NCBI GenBank assembly: GCA_024653845.1
Contig: JANLHA010000002.1
Location: 1-10,492 of the forward strand
Source: Candidatus Omnitrophota bacterium
GTDB lineage: Bacteria > Omnitrophota > Gorgyraeia > Zapsychrales > JANLHA01
Direction of reading: 5' to 3'
DNA: 10,492 nucleotides
Below the pieces are notes generated by a model, which ran no database searches, was not told the DNA's origin, and worked only from the letters and a program-made list of their open reading frames with translations. This document shows, one piece after another, positions 1 through 6,966 of this stretch. The translations under genes were made by a program, and so were the position numbers. Numbering within the stretch: position 1 is the stretch's first letter; the number at the start of each line of letters is the position of its first letter.

Positions 1-1167
1 ACCACTTGCCACCGCTTTGACCGTGGCTTGAGCCTGCACTCGCGCAGGTTGAGGCAACTGCCTAGATTCTGTTGTTCGAATCATGGCCTTCGTCGTATCC
101 AAATTGAATCCCCCAGAAAAATATCGACGTTTCAAAACCATTTGCGAAGCTGGATCATAATCTTCCTTGATCATGTCATAGACACCTTGACGCAAAGCGG
201 CCATATACTGATCATAAATTTTCAAACGTACAGATTTGTCATCGACATCAACGCCAGCGACTTTGTTTTTATCAACGTACAATTTCCCTAAAATGCTTTC
301 TTTCAAATTCTCTTTAAACCACGTGGCCAACACCACCGAGTAATAAACTTGGCGGATCTGCGCAAAATTTTTTCCTTCGTTCACTTCGCGCTGAAGTTCA
401 GGAATAATCACTTCTTGAATCACCGAAAGCGAAATGTTGTTAATATCTTCAACCTTTTTCTGTTCAATATTTGTTCCAATACTAGGATTATTAAGATTCT
501 TCTTGAGCGCTAAGAAATCCTCTTCAAGCATCATCTTCAATTTTGCTTCGGCGACAAACGCGCGGTCTTGCTGCTCAAGAATATAAGCTTGTTCTGGCAC
601 AACCCAAACCTTATTAAACATATTGACCGGAACATCCGTTGTTCCAAATAGACGGTTGGCTTTGTCATAAACTTTTTGCCAAAACTGTTTCCCAATCGTA
701 TCTTGCGGATCAGTCAGTGAAGCTAAAATTTGTTTCAGAAGATAATCTTGCGCGAGCATATCCTTACCCATCTCCGTGATCCCCAAAGCATCCGGCACCA
801 TCAAGTCTCTTTCATAGGGAGAAAGGTTGACCCATAGTTGATCATCCGGAACCGTCAATGCGGTGAGAAAATACTTAACTAATTTTTGAGTTTCGGCTTC
901 CAACGCTTCGCCCTCAAGGCCTGAGTCTCCAATATCAATGATGAAATCAAAAGTCATGGGGTCTTCCGGATTGATCGTAACACCTTTGATCACAAGAGGT
1001 TGATATGGCGCGCTTAAAGTGATTTTGGTTCCGGGTTGAGGAAGTGCGGTAAGGCCCTGACTCATAACCATGGGTGGGGACATCATCGACGACAAAAATA
1101 CAAAAGCAATAAAAGACGAAAAAACTCTCATGACTCTCCTGCTCATTTTGAGGAGACAAAAATGCAT
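1..1167 (-). CDS. Exported protein of unknown function, partial (C-terminus beyond window)
   Basis: The frame is open from the start codon to the left edge, giving 389 codons with no stop, so the C-terminus is missing. The first 30 or so residues look like a Sec signal peptide: an Arg-containing n-region, then the hydrophobic stretch VFSSFIAFVFLSS. I placed the start at the ATG at 1167 because GGGAGG lies 7 bases before it. A second in-frame ATG at 1131 with AGGAG only 4 bases upstream is the alternative and gives a shorter signal peptide. The mature part is mostly helical and charged. Around residues 260 to 355 is a block with EVNEGKNFAQIRQVYYS, LKESILGKLYVDKNKV, IKEDYDPAS and KRRYFSGG, which I recall from exported proteins annotated as hypothetical in Omnitrophota genomes. 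The last visible residues are Gln/Ala/Val-rich. No enzyme motif is recognisable. Function unknown; the existence of the gene is secure. Confidence 0.85.
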   Translation of the reverse strand, partial: MHFCLLKMSRRVMRVFSSFIAFVFLSSMMSPPMVMSQGLTALPQPGTKITLSAPYQPLVIKGVTINPEDPMTFDFIIDIGDSGLEGEALEAETQKLVKYFLTALTVPDDQLWVNLSPYERDLMVPDALGITEMGKDMLAQDYLLKQILASLTDPQDTIGKQFWQKVYDKANRLFGTTDVPVNMFNKVWVVPEQAYILEQQDRAFVAEAKLKMMLEEDFLALKKNLNNPSIGTNIEQKKVEDINNISLSVIQEVIIPELQREVNEGKNFAQIRQVYYSVVLATWFKENLKESILGKLYVDKNKVAGVDVDDKSVRLKIYDQYMAALRQGVYDMIKEDYDPASQMVLKRRYFSGGFNLDTTKAMIRTTESRQLPQPARVQAQATVKAVASG

Positions 1168-1374
1168 AGGATTTCCTCCCTCAGACATGTTTTAAAATAA
1201 AATATCAAAGGCCAAACTTAGGAATTTTTTAAAAATGGATGATAAAAATGACAGGTATAGACTATATACAAAATAACATATCAAATTTATAAAAGCAAGC
1301 TATAGAGCTGGAGCGTGAAAAACATAAGCCTTTATTCTTCAGTGATTTAAGAATGCTGCGGAAAATTCTAAAAG

Positions 1375-3006
1375 TTACTTTTTGAATTGAATCAGAGAGG
1401 GCGCATAATCTTCTGGCTTTTCATATCCCAGAAGATTTAAAAGGGTCGCAGCTACATTGGCCAGGCCTCGTTCAGGCAAACTGGCCATTTCATATTCGCC
1501 TTGATATCCCGAATCCACGATGGCAAAAGGCACAGGATTGAGCGAATGGGCAGTACTCACAATTCTTTTCCCATTCTTAACTTTAAACATTTCATCCGCA
1601 TTGCCATGGTCAGCAAGAACAACCGTAATCCCCTTCAATTCATTGACGACATTGATCAACTTCGCCGTGCAATCATCTGCCGCCTCGACTGAGATAATGA
1701 TGGCTGGCGGCACGCCAGTATGCCCCACCATGTCTCCGTTAGGAAAATTCAAGCGGCCAAATTTGTATTTTCCACTTTTTAAAAGTTCGATGGTTTTCTC
1801 TGTGATTTCATAAGCCTTCATCTTGGGAGCCAACTCATAACGAATCTTGTCTGATGGAATTTCAATATATTTTTCTAAAGACTCGTCCAGATATCCCGAA
1901 TTGTTCCCATTCCAAAAATACGTCACATGTCCATACTTTTGTGTTTCCGAAATGGCAAATGACGAAATATTCAAAGCGCACATATATTTCCCGACGGGGC
2001 GTTCAATCGCCGGAGGATTCACCAAATAATTTTGAGGAATATGCAAATCCCCATCATACTCCATCATTCCAGCAAAAAGAACATGAGGAATTCGTTGACG
2101 ATGAAACTCCTTAAAATCTTTTTCTTCAAAGGCCTTGGACAACTCGATCGCACGATCTCCACGGAAATTAAAAAACACCACCACATCTCCGTCTTTAATG
2201 GTGCCCACGGGTTGGTCGTCTTTTGCAATGACAAATGATTCCAAATATTGATCTGTGATTTTCGGATCTTCTCGATAATACGTCTCAACCGCTTCCTTAG
2301 CCGAAGAAAAAAACCGTGCCTCGCCCAAAACATGCGCTTTCCATCCACGCTCAACAATCCCCCAATCGGCATTGTATCGATCCATCGTTGTGATCATTCG
2401 TCCCCCACCCGAGGCAATCCGATAATCAAACCCCTCATGACGATTGAGTTCAGCCAACAGCAATTCTGTCTTCTCTATATAATCCAACGCGGACTTTTCA
2501 TAAACATCTCGACCATCCAAAAGAATATGAAGTCGGACTCGCTTGACTCCTCCACCCGCGCACTTCTTTAAAAGCGCGAAAAGATGTTCAATATGAGCAT
2601 GAACGTTACCTTCTGACAATAACCCCACAAAATGAAAAGTATGAGAATCTTTTTTAGCCTGAGAAATCAAATTCTCCCACAAAGGAGTTTTGAAAATTGC
2701 ACCACTTTGGATCGATTGACTCACCAAAGCAGCACCTTGATCAAAAACGCGACCGGCACCCAAAGCATTGTGCCCCACCTCACTATTTCCCATGTCTTCA
2801 TCACTGGGCATGCCAACGGCTTTTCCATGAGCCTTCAGTGTCGTATACAATTTGCCCTGACAAAGCTTATCCAAACAAGGCGTATTGGCCAAAAAAACGC
2901 CATCGCTTTCATCACGCTTCCCTAGCCCCACACCATCAAGGATGACGAGGAGCAAAGGACCCGGCCGACCAGAAAAACCTTTAAGACGTTTCAATTGTAA
3001 TGACAT
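1375..3006 (-). CDS. gpmI: 2,3-bisphosphoglycerate-independent phosphoglycerate mutase
   Basis: This enzyme interconverts 3- and 2-phosphoglycerate in cytoplasmic glycolysis and gluconeogenesis, using two Mn ions and a phosphoserine intermediate. The 543 residues show the alkaline-phosphatase-fold metal sites expected of the family: D24 in LVILDGVG, catalytic S75 in GNSEVGHNALGAGR, D425 and H429 in FPNGDMVGHTG, D466/H467 in ADHGNADE, and H487 in STAHSLNPVPF. The substrate-binding insert is marked by EGNVHAH, LHILLDGRDV and NFRGDRA. The protein is longer than the common bacterial form of about 510 residues. Motifs such as ISETQKYGHVTYFWNGN and the C-terminal GLANVAATLLNLLGYE resemble the long, plant-like branch. 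A TAGGAA Shine-Dalgarno element lies 6 bases before the ATG. It follows the 81-aa gene by 92 bases, so it may share the fbaB transcript or have its own promoter. The metal ligands and catalytic Ser I looked for are all present. Confidence 0.96.
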   Translation of the reverse strand: MSLQLKRLKGFSGRPGPLLLVILDGVGLGKRDESDGVFLANTPCLDKLCQGKLYTTLKAHGKAVGMPSDEDMGNSEVGHNALGAGRVFDQGAALVSQSIQSGAIFKTPLWENLISQAKKDSHTFHFVGLLSEGNVHAHIEHLFALLKKCAGGGVKRVRLHILLDGRDVYEKSALDYIEKTELLLAELNRHEGFDYRIASGGGRMITTMDRYNADWGIVERGWKAHVLGEARFFSSAKEAVETYYREDPKITDQYLESFVIAKDDQPVGTIKDGDVVVFFNFRGDRAIELSKAFEEKDFKEFHRQRIPHVLFAGMMEYDGDLHIPQNYLVNPPAIERPVGKYMCALNISSFAISETQKYGHVTYFWNGNNSGYLDESLEKYIEIPSDKIRYELAPKMKAYEITEKTIELLKSGKYKFGRLNFPNGDMVGHTGVPPAIIISVEAADDCTAKLINVVNELKGITVVLADHGNADEMFKVKNGKRIVSTAHSLNPVPFAIVDSGYQGEYEMASLPERGLANVAATLLNLLGYEKPEDYAPSLIQFKK

Positions 3007-3098
3007 GCAAAATTCCTAGGAAGAGTTATTACTCTCGCATACCCCGCTCGAGAAATGAAGCCTAATCTGGATACCCTTGATACTTTGGATCAGGCAAT

Positions 3099-3344
3099 CT
3101 ATGGAAGGCTTCCTTTCTTTTTAGATATTTTATTTACTGAGGATTTTTTAGACTGGGCATATTCGTTGGGCATGTGATATTTGATCCACTCCATAGCAAA
3201 ACGATTCAACCAATCTTCTTTGGCTTCATCAAATCCAACATCATGCCCTGCCTTTTCACTTTCTAACCACAAATGACGTTCAATTTCCGCAATGACTCTT
3301 TTGTCACTCAACAATTTCTCTTGATCAAATTTATAATCGCCCAT
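3099..3344 (-). CDS. Small charged protein of unknown function (DUF2934-like?)
   Basis: An 81-residue soluble protein with no signal peptide or membrane segment. The start was placed at the ATG at 3344 because the G-rich AAGGGGG stretch lies just upstream at normal spacing; an in-frame GTG at 3350 would sit on top of that site. The core EIERHLWLESEKAGHDVGFD, followed by EDWLNRFAMEWIKYHMP, has the Ile...Leu-Trp...Gly...Asp-Trp-Leu spacing that faintly recalls the short DUF2934 domain. I am not sure of that match. The C-terminus is a basic tail rich in Lys and Ser, which could contact nucleic acid or the ribosome. It starts 27 bases after the upstream exported-protein gene and precedes gpmI by 92 bases, so it is probably cotranscribed with them. 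Function unknown. Confidence 0.75.
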   Translation of the reverse strand: MGDYKFDQEKLLSDKRVIAEIERHLWLESEKAGHDVGFDEAKEDWLNRFAMEWIKYHMPNEYAQSKKSSVNKISKKKGSLP

Positions 3345-3371
3345 TTCCACCCCCTTAAGAACTTTCTCATT

Positions 3372-4256
3372 CTACTGCGTCGCTTGCTGTTTTTTCAAAA
3401 AATCGGGATCAAGCCACCAAGGCTTATCAAATGCTGTTTTTTCTTTTTCAGGAGGATAAAATTGATGCAATCCTTCGTTGGTGAAATATTCCCAAAAAAG
3501 CTTTTGTAATTGAGTGTCTGCAATCTGAAAAGATTTTTGTTTTTCTTTTTCTTTAAGAAATTGTCGATGCGCGTCCCAAGGTTCGGGACCTAGCTGCTGT
3601 AAAACCACCCGTCCTCCATACTTTTCATAAAGAGACTTATTAATCTTCCAAACCTGCACAACCTGCTTAGCCGTCTGCAAGTCAAATTGTGCTTGCATAG
3701 ATTTTTTATAATTTTCTTCATCCAGCAAAGTCTTGAGTTCTTCTTGATCTTGAGTCAATGCCTTAATTTGCGCTTGAATTTTCTCCTTATCTAATGCCGA
3801 CCGCCCTTCTTTTTCTAATTCTTTCTTAAACATCTCTATTCCCTGAGACTGCTGATTCAAAAACGCTTCTTTTTGTTGACGCAGGAAGCTCAAGAAAGAA
3901 TTCAACTCTTCTTCTGTAGGCTGAAGATGATTTTCTTCAATATATTGATCAAAAAGAGCCCCAAGCAATACAAAAGACAATTTTCGCTTGCGGTATTCAC
4001 TGAGGACATTACTTAATTCGTCCTTAGGAAAGGAGTATTGATATTGTTCTACAAAATTAGCGGGGGGCTCAATTTCGGAAGAAAGGATGTCTTTTCCCAA
4101 AACTTTGGCAACAGGTTGGGATGGGGCCTGATCTTTTTTTTCAGCAAATGATGATTGCACGAAGCTAAAAATCATGGCCCCTATCAAAACAAGACCTAAA
4201 CTGACGTGCTTAGGCAATCGTGACCGTTTTATCCAAGTAAACGTCTTGAATTGCAT
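3372..4256 (-). CDS. Exported Gln/Lys/Glu-rich protein, possibly SurA-N-like
   Basis: A 294-residue protein with a clear Sec signal: basic n-region KRSRLPKH, hydrophobic [14 protein letters not shown], and a likely cleavage site after QSSFA near residue 38. The mature part begins with [17 protein letters not shown], reminiscent of the start of SurA/PpiD-type chaperone domains (a beta strand, then 'G...I...E'). Residues about 75 to 260 are predominantly helical and coiled-coil-like. No parvulin rotamase domain is visible, so an isomerase call is not justified. A conserved-looking patch is [20 protein letters not shown] followed by [14 protein letters not shown]. The 4256 ATG overlaps the end of fbaB by 47 bases and has no well-spaced Shine-Dalgarno. 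A TTG at 4217, overlapping the fbaB stop by 8 bases, would still leave a complete signal peptide. Start uncertain; likely translationally coupled to fbaB. Exact role unknown. Confidence 0.82.
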   Translation of the reverse strand: MQFKTFTWIKRSRLPKHVSLGLVLIGAMIFSFVQSSFAEKKDQAPSQPVAKVLGKDILSSEIEPPANFVEQYQYSFPKDELSNVLSEYRKRKLSFVLLGALFDQYIEENHLQPTEEELNSFLSFLRQQKEAFLNQQSQGIEMFKKELEKEGRSALDKEKIQAQIKALTQDQEELKTLLDEENYKKSMQAQFDLQTAKQVVQVWKINKSLYEKYGGRVVLQQLGPEPWDAHRQFLKEKEKQKSFQIADTQLQKLFWEYFTNEGLHQFYPPEKEKTAFDKPWWLDPDFLKKQQATQ

Positions 4257-5262
4257 TGAGAAGTTGAATCCCTTCTTTCATGGGTCGCTGGAAGGCTTTG
4301 CGTCCAGAGATCAATCCCATTCCACCTGCACGTTTATTAATAACAGCCGTTTTGATCGCATCTTTGAAATCATTTTCCCCTTCAGCTGCACCACCGGAAT
4401 TGATCAAACCGATTTTTCCCATGTAACAATTAGCGACTTGATAGCGAGTCAAATCAATGGGATGATCGCTAGAAAGCTTTTCATAGACGAGCTTATGCGT
4501 TTTCCCAAACTTGACTGCATTGTATCCACCATTATTCTCAGGTTGTTTTTGCTTGATGATATCGGCTTCGATCGTCACACCCAAATGATTGGCCTGACCA
4601 GTCAAATCCGCAGACGTGTGATAATCGACGTTATCTTTTTTAAATCCTGGACTTCGAAGATAACACCAAAGGATCGTGAACAATCCATACTCATGGGCTT
4701 CTTTGAAAGCTGCCGTGATTTCTTCGATTTGACGCGTGGATTCGTCAGAACCAAAATAAATGGTAGCTCCGATTCCTGCTGCGCCCATATCATAGCACTG
4801 TTTCACCGAAGCAAACAAGCGCTGATCATGTTTGTTGGGATATGTCAAAAGTTCATTGTGGTTGATTTTAACGATGAAAGGGATTTTATGGGCATATTTG
4901 CGTGAGCATAATCCTAAAACGCCGAGCGTAGAAGCCACACCATTGCATCCACCTTCGATGGCCAACTTGACAATATTTTCAGGATCAAAATAGATGGGAT
5001 TGGGAGCAAACGAAGCACCCGCAGAATGTTCAATACCTTGATCGACGGGAAGAATCGAAAGATATCCTGTTCCGCGAAGTCGGCCGTGATTGTAAAGCCA
5101 GTTGAGATGTTTCAAAACGTTATTAGGACGATCCGAATTGATAAAAATCTGATCAACAAAATCCGGGGTAGGTAACGTAAGGTCTTCTTTAGAAATCGTT
5201 GTACATTTGTGCTCTAATAGCAATTTGGCTTCACTTCCAAGAACATCTGCGACTTTACTCAT
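4210..5262 (-). CDS. fbaB: Fructose-bisphosphate aldolase class I (DhnA/FbaB type)
   Basis: This cytoplasmic enzyme cleaves fructose 1,6-bisphosphate to dihydroxyacetone phosphate and glyceraldehyde 3-phosphate, and runs the reverse in gluconeogenesis, through a Schiff-base lysine and without a metal. At 350 residues it is the same length as E. coli FbaB as I recall it and looks collinear with it. Landmarks include [20 protein letters not shown] (residues 64 to 83), [35 protein letters not shown], the Schiff-base K237 in EADIIKQK, and the phosphate-binding [10 protein letters not shown] and [14 protein letters not shown] Shine-Dalgarno AAGGAG lies 10 bases before the ATG. The gene is preceded by an unusual 165-base gap carrying a long inverted repeat and a candidate promoter, so its expression may be controlled separately from the genes upstream. 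It shares a strand and probably a transcript with gpmI, a second glycolytic gene. Confidence 0.97.
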   Translation of the reverse strand: MSKVADVLGSEAKLLLEHKCTTISKEDLTLPTPDFVDQIFINSDRPNNVLKHLNWLYNHGRLRGTGYLSILPVDQGIEHSAGASFAPNPIYFDPENIVKLAIEGGCNGVASTLGVLGLCSRKYAHKIPFIVKINHNELLTYPNKHDQRLFASVKQCYDMGAAGIGATIYFGSDESTRQIEEITAAFKEAHEYGLFTILWCYLRSPGFKKDNVDYHTSADLTGQANHLGVTIEADIIKQKQPENNGGYNAVKFGKTHKLVYEKLSSDHPIDLTRYQVANCYMGKIGLINSGGAAEGENDFKDAIKTAVINKRAGGMGLISGRKAFQRPMKEGIQLLNAIQDVYLDKTVTIA

Positions 5263-5316
5263 GGCTTCTTGACTCCTTTACTTGTTGACGATTATTTCAA
5301 AATGATTTTTGAGATG

Positions 5317-5422
5317 CGAGAGTTGGGTAGCTCCTGAGCGAACTCTGAGGCCCGTCAACAATCTGCATTTCGATTCTAGAGGAGACGGGACGATTGTGAG
5401 CGAAGGAGTTATCCAACCCTCG
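5317..5422 (-). repeat. Long imperfect inverted repeat in the fbaB leader
   Basis: The arms are 5317-5335 (CGAGAGTTGGGTAGCTCCT) and 5404-5422 (AGGAGTTATCCAACCCTCG). Read as minus-strand RNA they pair at 16 Watson-Crick positions plus one G-U, with two A-C mismatches, enclosing a 68-base interior. Just inside the arms the octamer TGAGCGAA occurs in the same orientation at 5335-5342 and 5397-5404. Within the interior, CCCGTC (5351-5356) is complementary to GACGGG (5384-5389), and ACAATC (5358-5363) to GATTGT (5392-5397). These two pairings interleave, so they form either a pseudoknot or alternative helices. A perfect 6-bp AT hairpin (5297-5312) lies between this element and the fbaB Shine-Dalgarno. 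There is no U-run after the stem, so it is not a simple terminator. It could be a cis-regulatory RNA or a dispersed genomic repeat. Confidence 0.7.
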
Positions 5423-5427
5423 AAAAT

Positions 5428-5991
5428 TTATAAATTTTTTCTATTATATTGCTTCAGAAAATAAAGTCCAGCATAAATTTTAGGATCCACAAGGCAACCT
5501 TCTTTTTGTTTCTTAAGGATCCACGTGTCTACCTGATTAAGGGGGATCTCGTGAACTTTAATATTTTCTGTATGATCTCCCCCTCCTTGACTTATTTTCT
5601 GCAGACCCGATGCTCTGAAAACGGTCATTTTATCAGAAGATGATCCTCCTGATGTTGGGCCTTCAATCAATTTCACCATCTGTTGTGCACGATAACCGGT
5701 TTCTTCCAAAAGCTCTCGCTTGGCGGCCATCATCAATGACTCTCGTTTTGAAACACATTGATCATTGGCCAACCCCGCAGGGAACTCAATGACCGCTGAC
5801 TGAACGGGTTCTCGATGCTGTTCAACAAGAAGCACTTTTCTCTCATCCGTCATCGCAACGATGATCACAATTCCAGTGCAATTATTTCGCTGAACAAATT
5901 CCCAAGAACCTCGCTTAAGCAGCCGAAGAAATTTTCCTTCTTTAAGAATTTTAAGAATCCCCGATGAACGTTTGGTTTGCCTTTTGGTCAT
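5428..5991 (-). CDS. NUDIX hydrolase, ADP-ribose pyrophosphatase-like
   Basis: A 187-residue cytoplasmic NUDIX enzyme, expected to cleave nucleoside diphosphate-X compounds; ADP-ribose or a sugar nucleotide is the most likely class. The Nudix box is visible as PAGL (71-74), E84, and R92-E-L-L-E-E-T-G-Y100. The stretch between G73 and E84 is about five residues longer than in the textbook G-x5-E-x7-REUxEExGU pattern; I recall such loops in some ADP-ribose pyrophosphatase-like members. VEQHREPV before the box and GGGDHTENIKVHEIPL after it fit the ADP-ribose pyrophosphatase-like group rather than MutT. The first 35 residues are basic. The ATG follows the preceding gene's TAA without a single spacer base and has only a weak Shine-Dalgarno, which suggests translational coupling. 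Its last codons overlap a candidate fbaB promoter. Exact substrate cannot be read from sequence. Confidence 0.9.
   Translation of the reverse strand: MTKRQTKRSSGILKILKEGKFLRLLKRGSWEFVQRNNCTGIVIIVAMTDERKVLLVEQHREPVQSAVIEFPAGLANDQCVSKRESLMMAAKRELLEETGYRAQQMVKLIEGPTSGGSSSDKMTVFRASGLQKISQGGGDHTENIKVHEIPLNQVDTWILKKQKEGCLVDPKIYAGLYFLKQYNRKNL
5443..5470 (-). promoter_or_regulatory. Candidate sigma70 promoter for fbaB
   Basis: On the minus strand a perfect -10 hexamer TATAAT (5448-5443) lies 16 bases downstream of TGGACT (5470-5465), which matches four of six positions of the -35 consensus. It sits inside the last codons of the NUDIX gene. Transcription from it would start near 5436 and give a leader of roughly 170 bases containing the whole inverted repeat. 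Supported by consensus match only. Confidence 0.45.
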
Positions 5992-6309
5992 TTATCGATA
6001 AATCCCGCTTTGGATATTTGCCCTTTTATGTGTCGGGATCACCGCTTGAACATAATCCAAACGAACCAATCCTTCCGAACGCTTTCCTTCAAAACTGTCA
6101 GTATGAACAACTAAAAACGCTATCCCTTTGACATCACGAAATCCAACGATGTCCACATCTTGAATAACTGTGGTTCCCCCATTTACCCCTGATACATAAA
6201 TATCATAATTCGTATCGGGATTTAGACCAAGAATATTGGGCTCAGCAAAAACAACCTGAACTGGACCGAATATCAAAAAGGCAATGAAAAGAAAGCGTGT
6301 CATTCTCAT
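5992..6309 (-). CDS. Small exported protein of unknown function
   Basis: A 105-residue protein with a clean Sec signal peptide: MRMTR, then hydrophobic FLFIAFLIFGPVQVV, with cleavage likely after VFA at residue 22. This leaves a mature protein of about 83 residues without cysteines, so it is not a lipoprotein. The mature part alternates hydrophobic and polar residues and is probably a small beta-rich domain (NYDIYVSGVNG, VIQDVDIVGF, IAFLVVHTD, GLVRLDYVQAVIP). The AGGAGG Shine-Dalgarno lies 5 bases before the ATG, favouring the first of two Met codons. The gene begins 11 bases after the preceding stop and abuts the NUDIX start, so it is inside a four-gene operon. I do not recognise the family; together with its exported neighbour it may act at the envelope. 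Confidence 0.82.
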   Translation of the reverse strand: MRMTRFLFIAFLIFGPVQVVFAEPNILGLNPDTNYDIYVSGVNGGTTVIQDVDIVGFRDVKGIAFLVVHTDSFEGKRSEGLVRLDYVQAVIPTHKRANIQSGIYR

Positions 6310-6320
6310 CGTGACCTCCT

Positions 6321-6953
6321 TTAGGACGGTCGAACTCGCGTGCGTCCCATCTTGATGGTTCCCACTTCCATTTCACATTCGAGATGTTCAAATTGCCCGG
6401 CCTCAACGGAAGGGATATTAACCGCAACTTCCGCCCATGTTCCAGGCTCAATCTCTCCAGGGTACTCAAACTCTGATGTTCCTAATGAGCGTCGCCATTG
6501 ATCATAATTTTGCACAGGGCCTTGCACATAATTTTTGCCCCAACGCATTTTTACCTTAATATTCCCGTACGTAGCGGCACTGGGATTTCCGATATTAAGA
6601 GTTAAAAGATAACCTTTTTCAGTTTTATCCATTTTCTGGATCGAAAGGAGAATCGTTCCCACATTCGATTCAATTTTGACAGATTCTCGAGAGACGGGAT
6701 TGAGAATCACCACCTTATCTGTCACAAGCTGCATTTTTTTATCAACGCTCTCCAACATATTTTTAGAAAAATCAGCAAAAACCGGGCGGAATTTCTCCAA
6801 ATAATCTTCGATATTTGTCAAACGAGCCTCTAAATTGGCGAGTCGAACTTCCAAATCTTGTTGAGACTGAGCTTCTCCTTGATTTTGATTAAAAACAAGA
6901 AGTGCTGTTAAGAAAATAAAAAATCCACTTATTAAGACCACACGTAATTTCAT
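6321..6953 (-). CDS. Exported coiled-coil plus beta-domain protein (possible DUF3251)
   Basis: The frame extends upstream to 7031, but the ATG at 6953 is preferred. A perfect AGGAGG lies 5 bases before it, just past the peptidase stop, and the protein then begins with a normal signal sequence (MKLRVVLISGFFIFLTALLVF). That gives 210 residues. Residues about 31 to 54 form a short heptad coiled coil (LEVRLANLEARLTNIEDYLE), which could mediate trimerisation or dimerisation. Residues about 91 to 210 look like an immunoglobulin-like beta domain, with GTILLSIQKMD, GYLLTLNIGNPSAATYGNIK and VKMRWGKNY. This resembles the DUF3251 domain seen in exported proteins such as E. coli YajI, from memory and with moderate confidence. 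There is no lipobox Cys, so the protein is either periplasmic or held by an uncleaved N-terminal helix. Cotranscribed with the M3 peptidase upstream and the small exported gene downstream. Confidence 0.85.
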   Translation of the reverse strand: MKLRVVLISGFFIFLTALLVFNQNQGEAQSQQDLEVRLANLEARLTNIEDYLEKFRPVFADFSKNMLESVDKKMQLVTDKVVILNPVSRESVKIESNVGTILLSIQKMDKTEKGYLLTLNIGNPSAATYGNIKVKMRWGKNYVQGPVQNYDQWRRSLGTSEFEYPGEIEPGTWAEVAVNIPSVEAGQFEHLECEMEVGTIKMGRTRVRPS

Positions 6954-6966
6954 GCAAGCCTCCTTT

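Noticed and set aside
28..291. 87-codon plus-strand open frame at the left edge
   Set aside because: Antisense to the conserved motif block of the partial exported protein, whose minus-strand frame stays open for 389 codons.
947..1159. 70-codon minus-strand frame near the left-edge gene start
   Set aside because: Different frame from the exported protein, which has the signal peptide, ribosome site and conserved block.
1321..1374. Possible terminator after gpmI: ATTCTT/AAGAAT stem (1334-1354)
   Set aside because: Six AT-rich pairs with a nine-base loop and no adjacent T-run; too weak to call. The rest of the 207-base gap is AT-rich with no clear promoter that I could defend.
3022..3035. Small hairpin AGAGT-TATT-ACTCT just upstream of the gpmI ribosome site
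   Set aside because: Only five pairs and no alternative structure reaching the Shine-Dalgarno; likely chance.
4174..4905. 243-codon open frame on the plus strand antisense to fbaB
   Set aside because: It lies across the end of a fully convincing aldolase gene, has no Shine-Dalgarno or recognisable domain, and its composition is what reverse-strand reading of a coding region gives.
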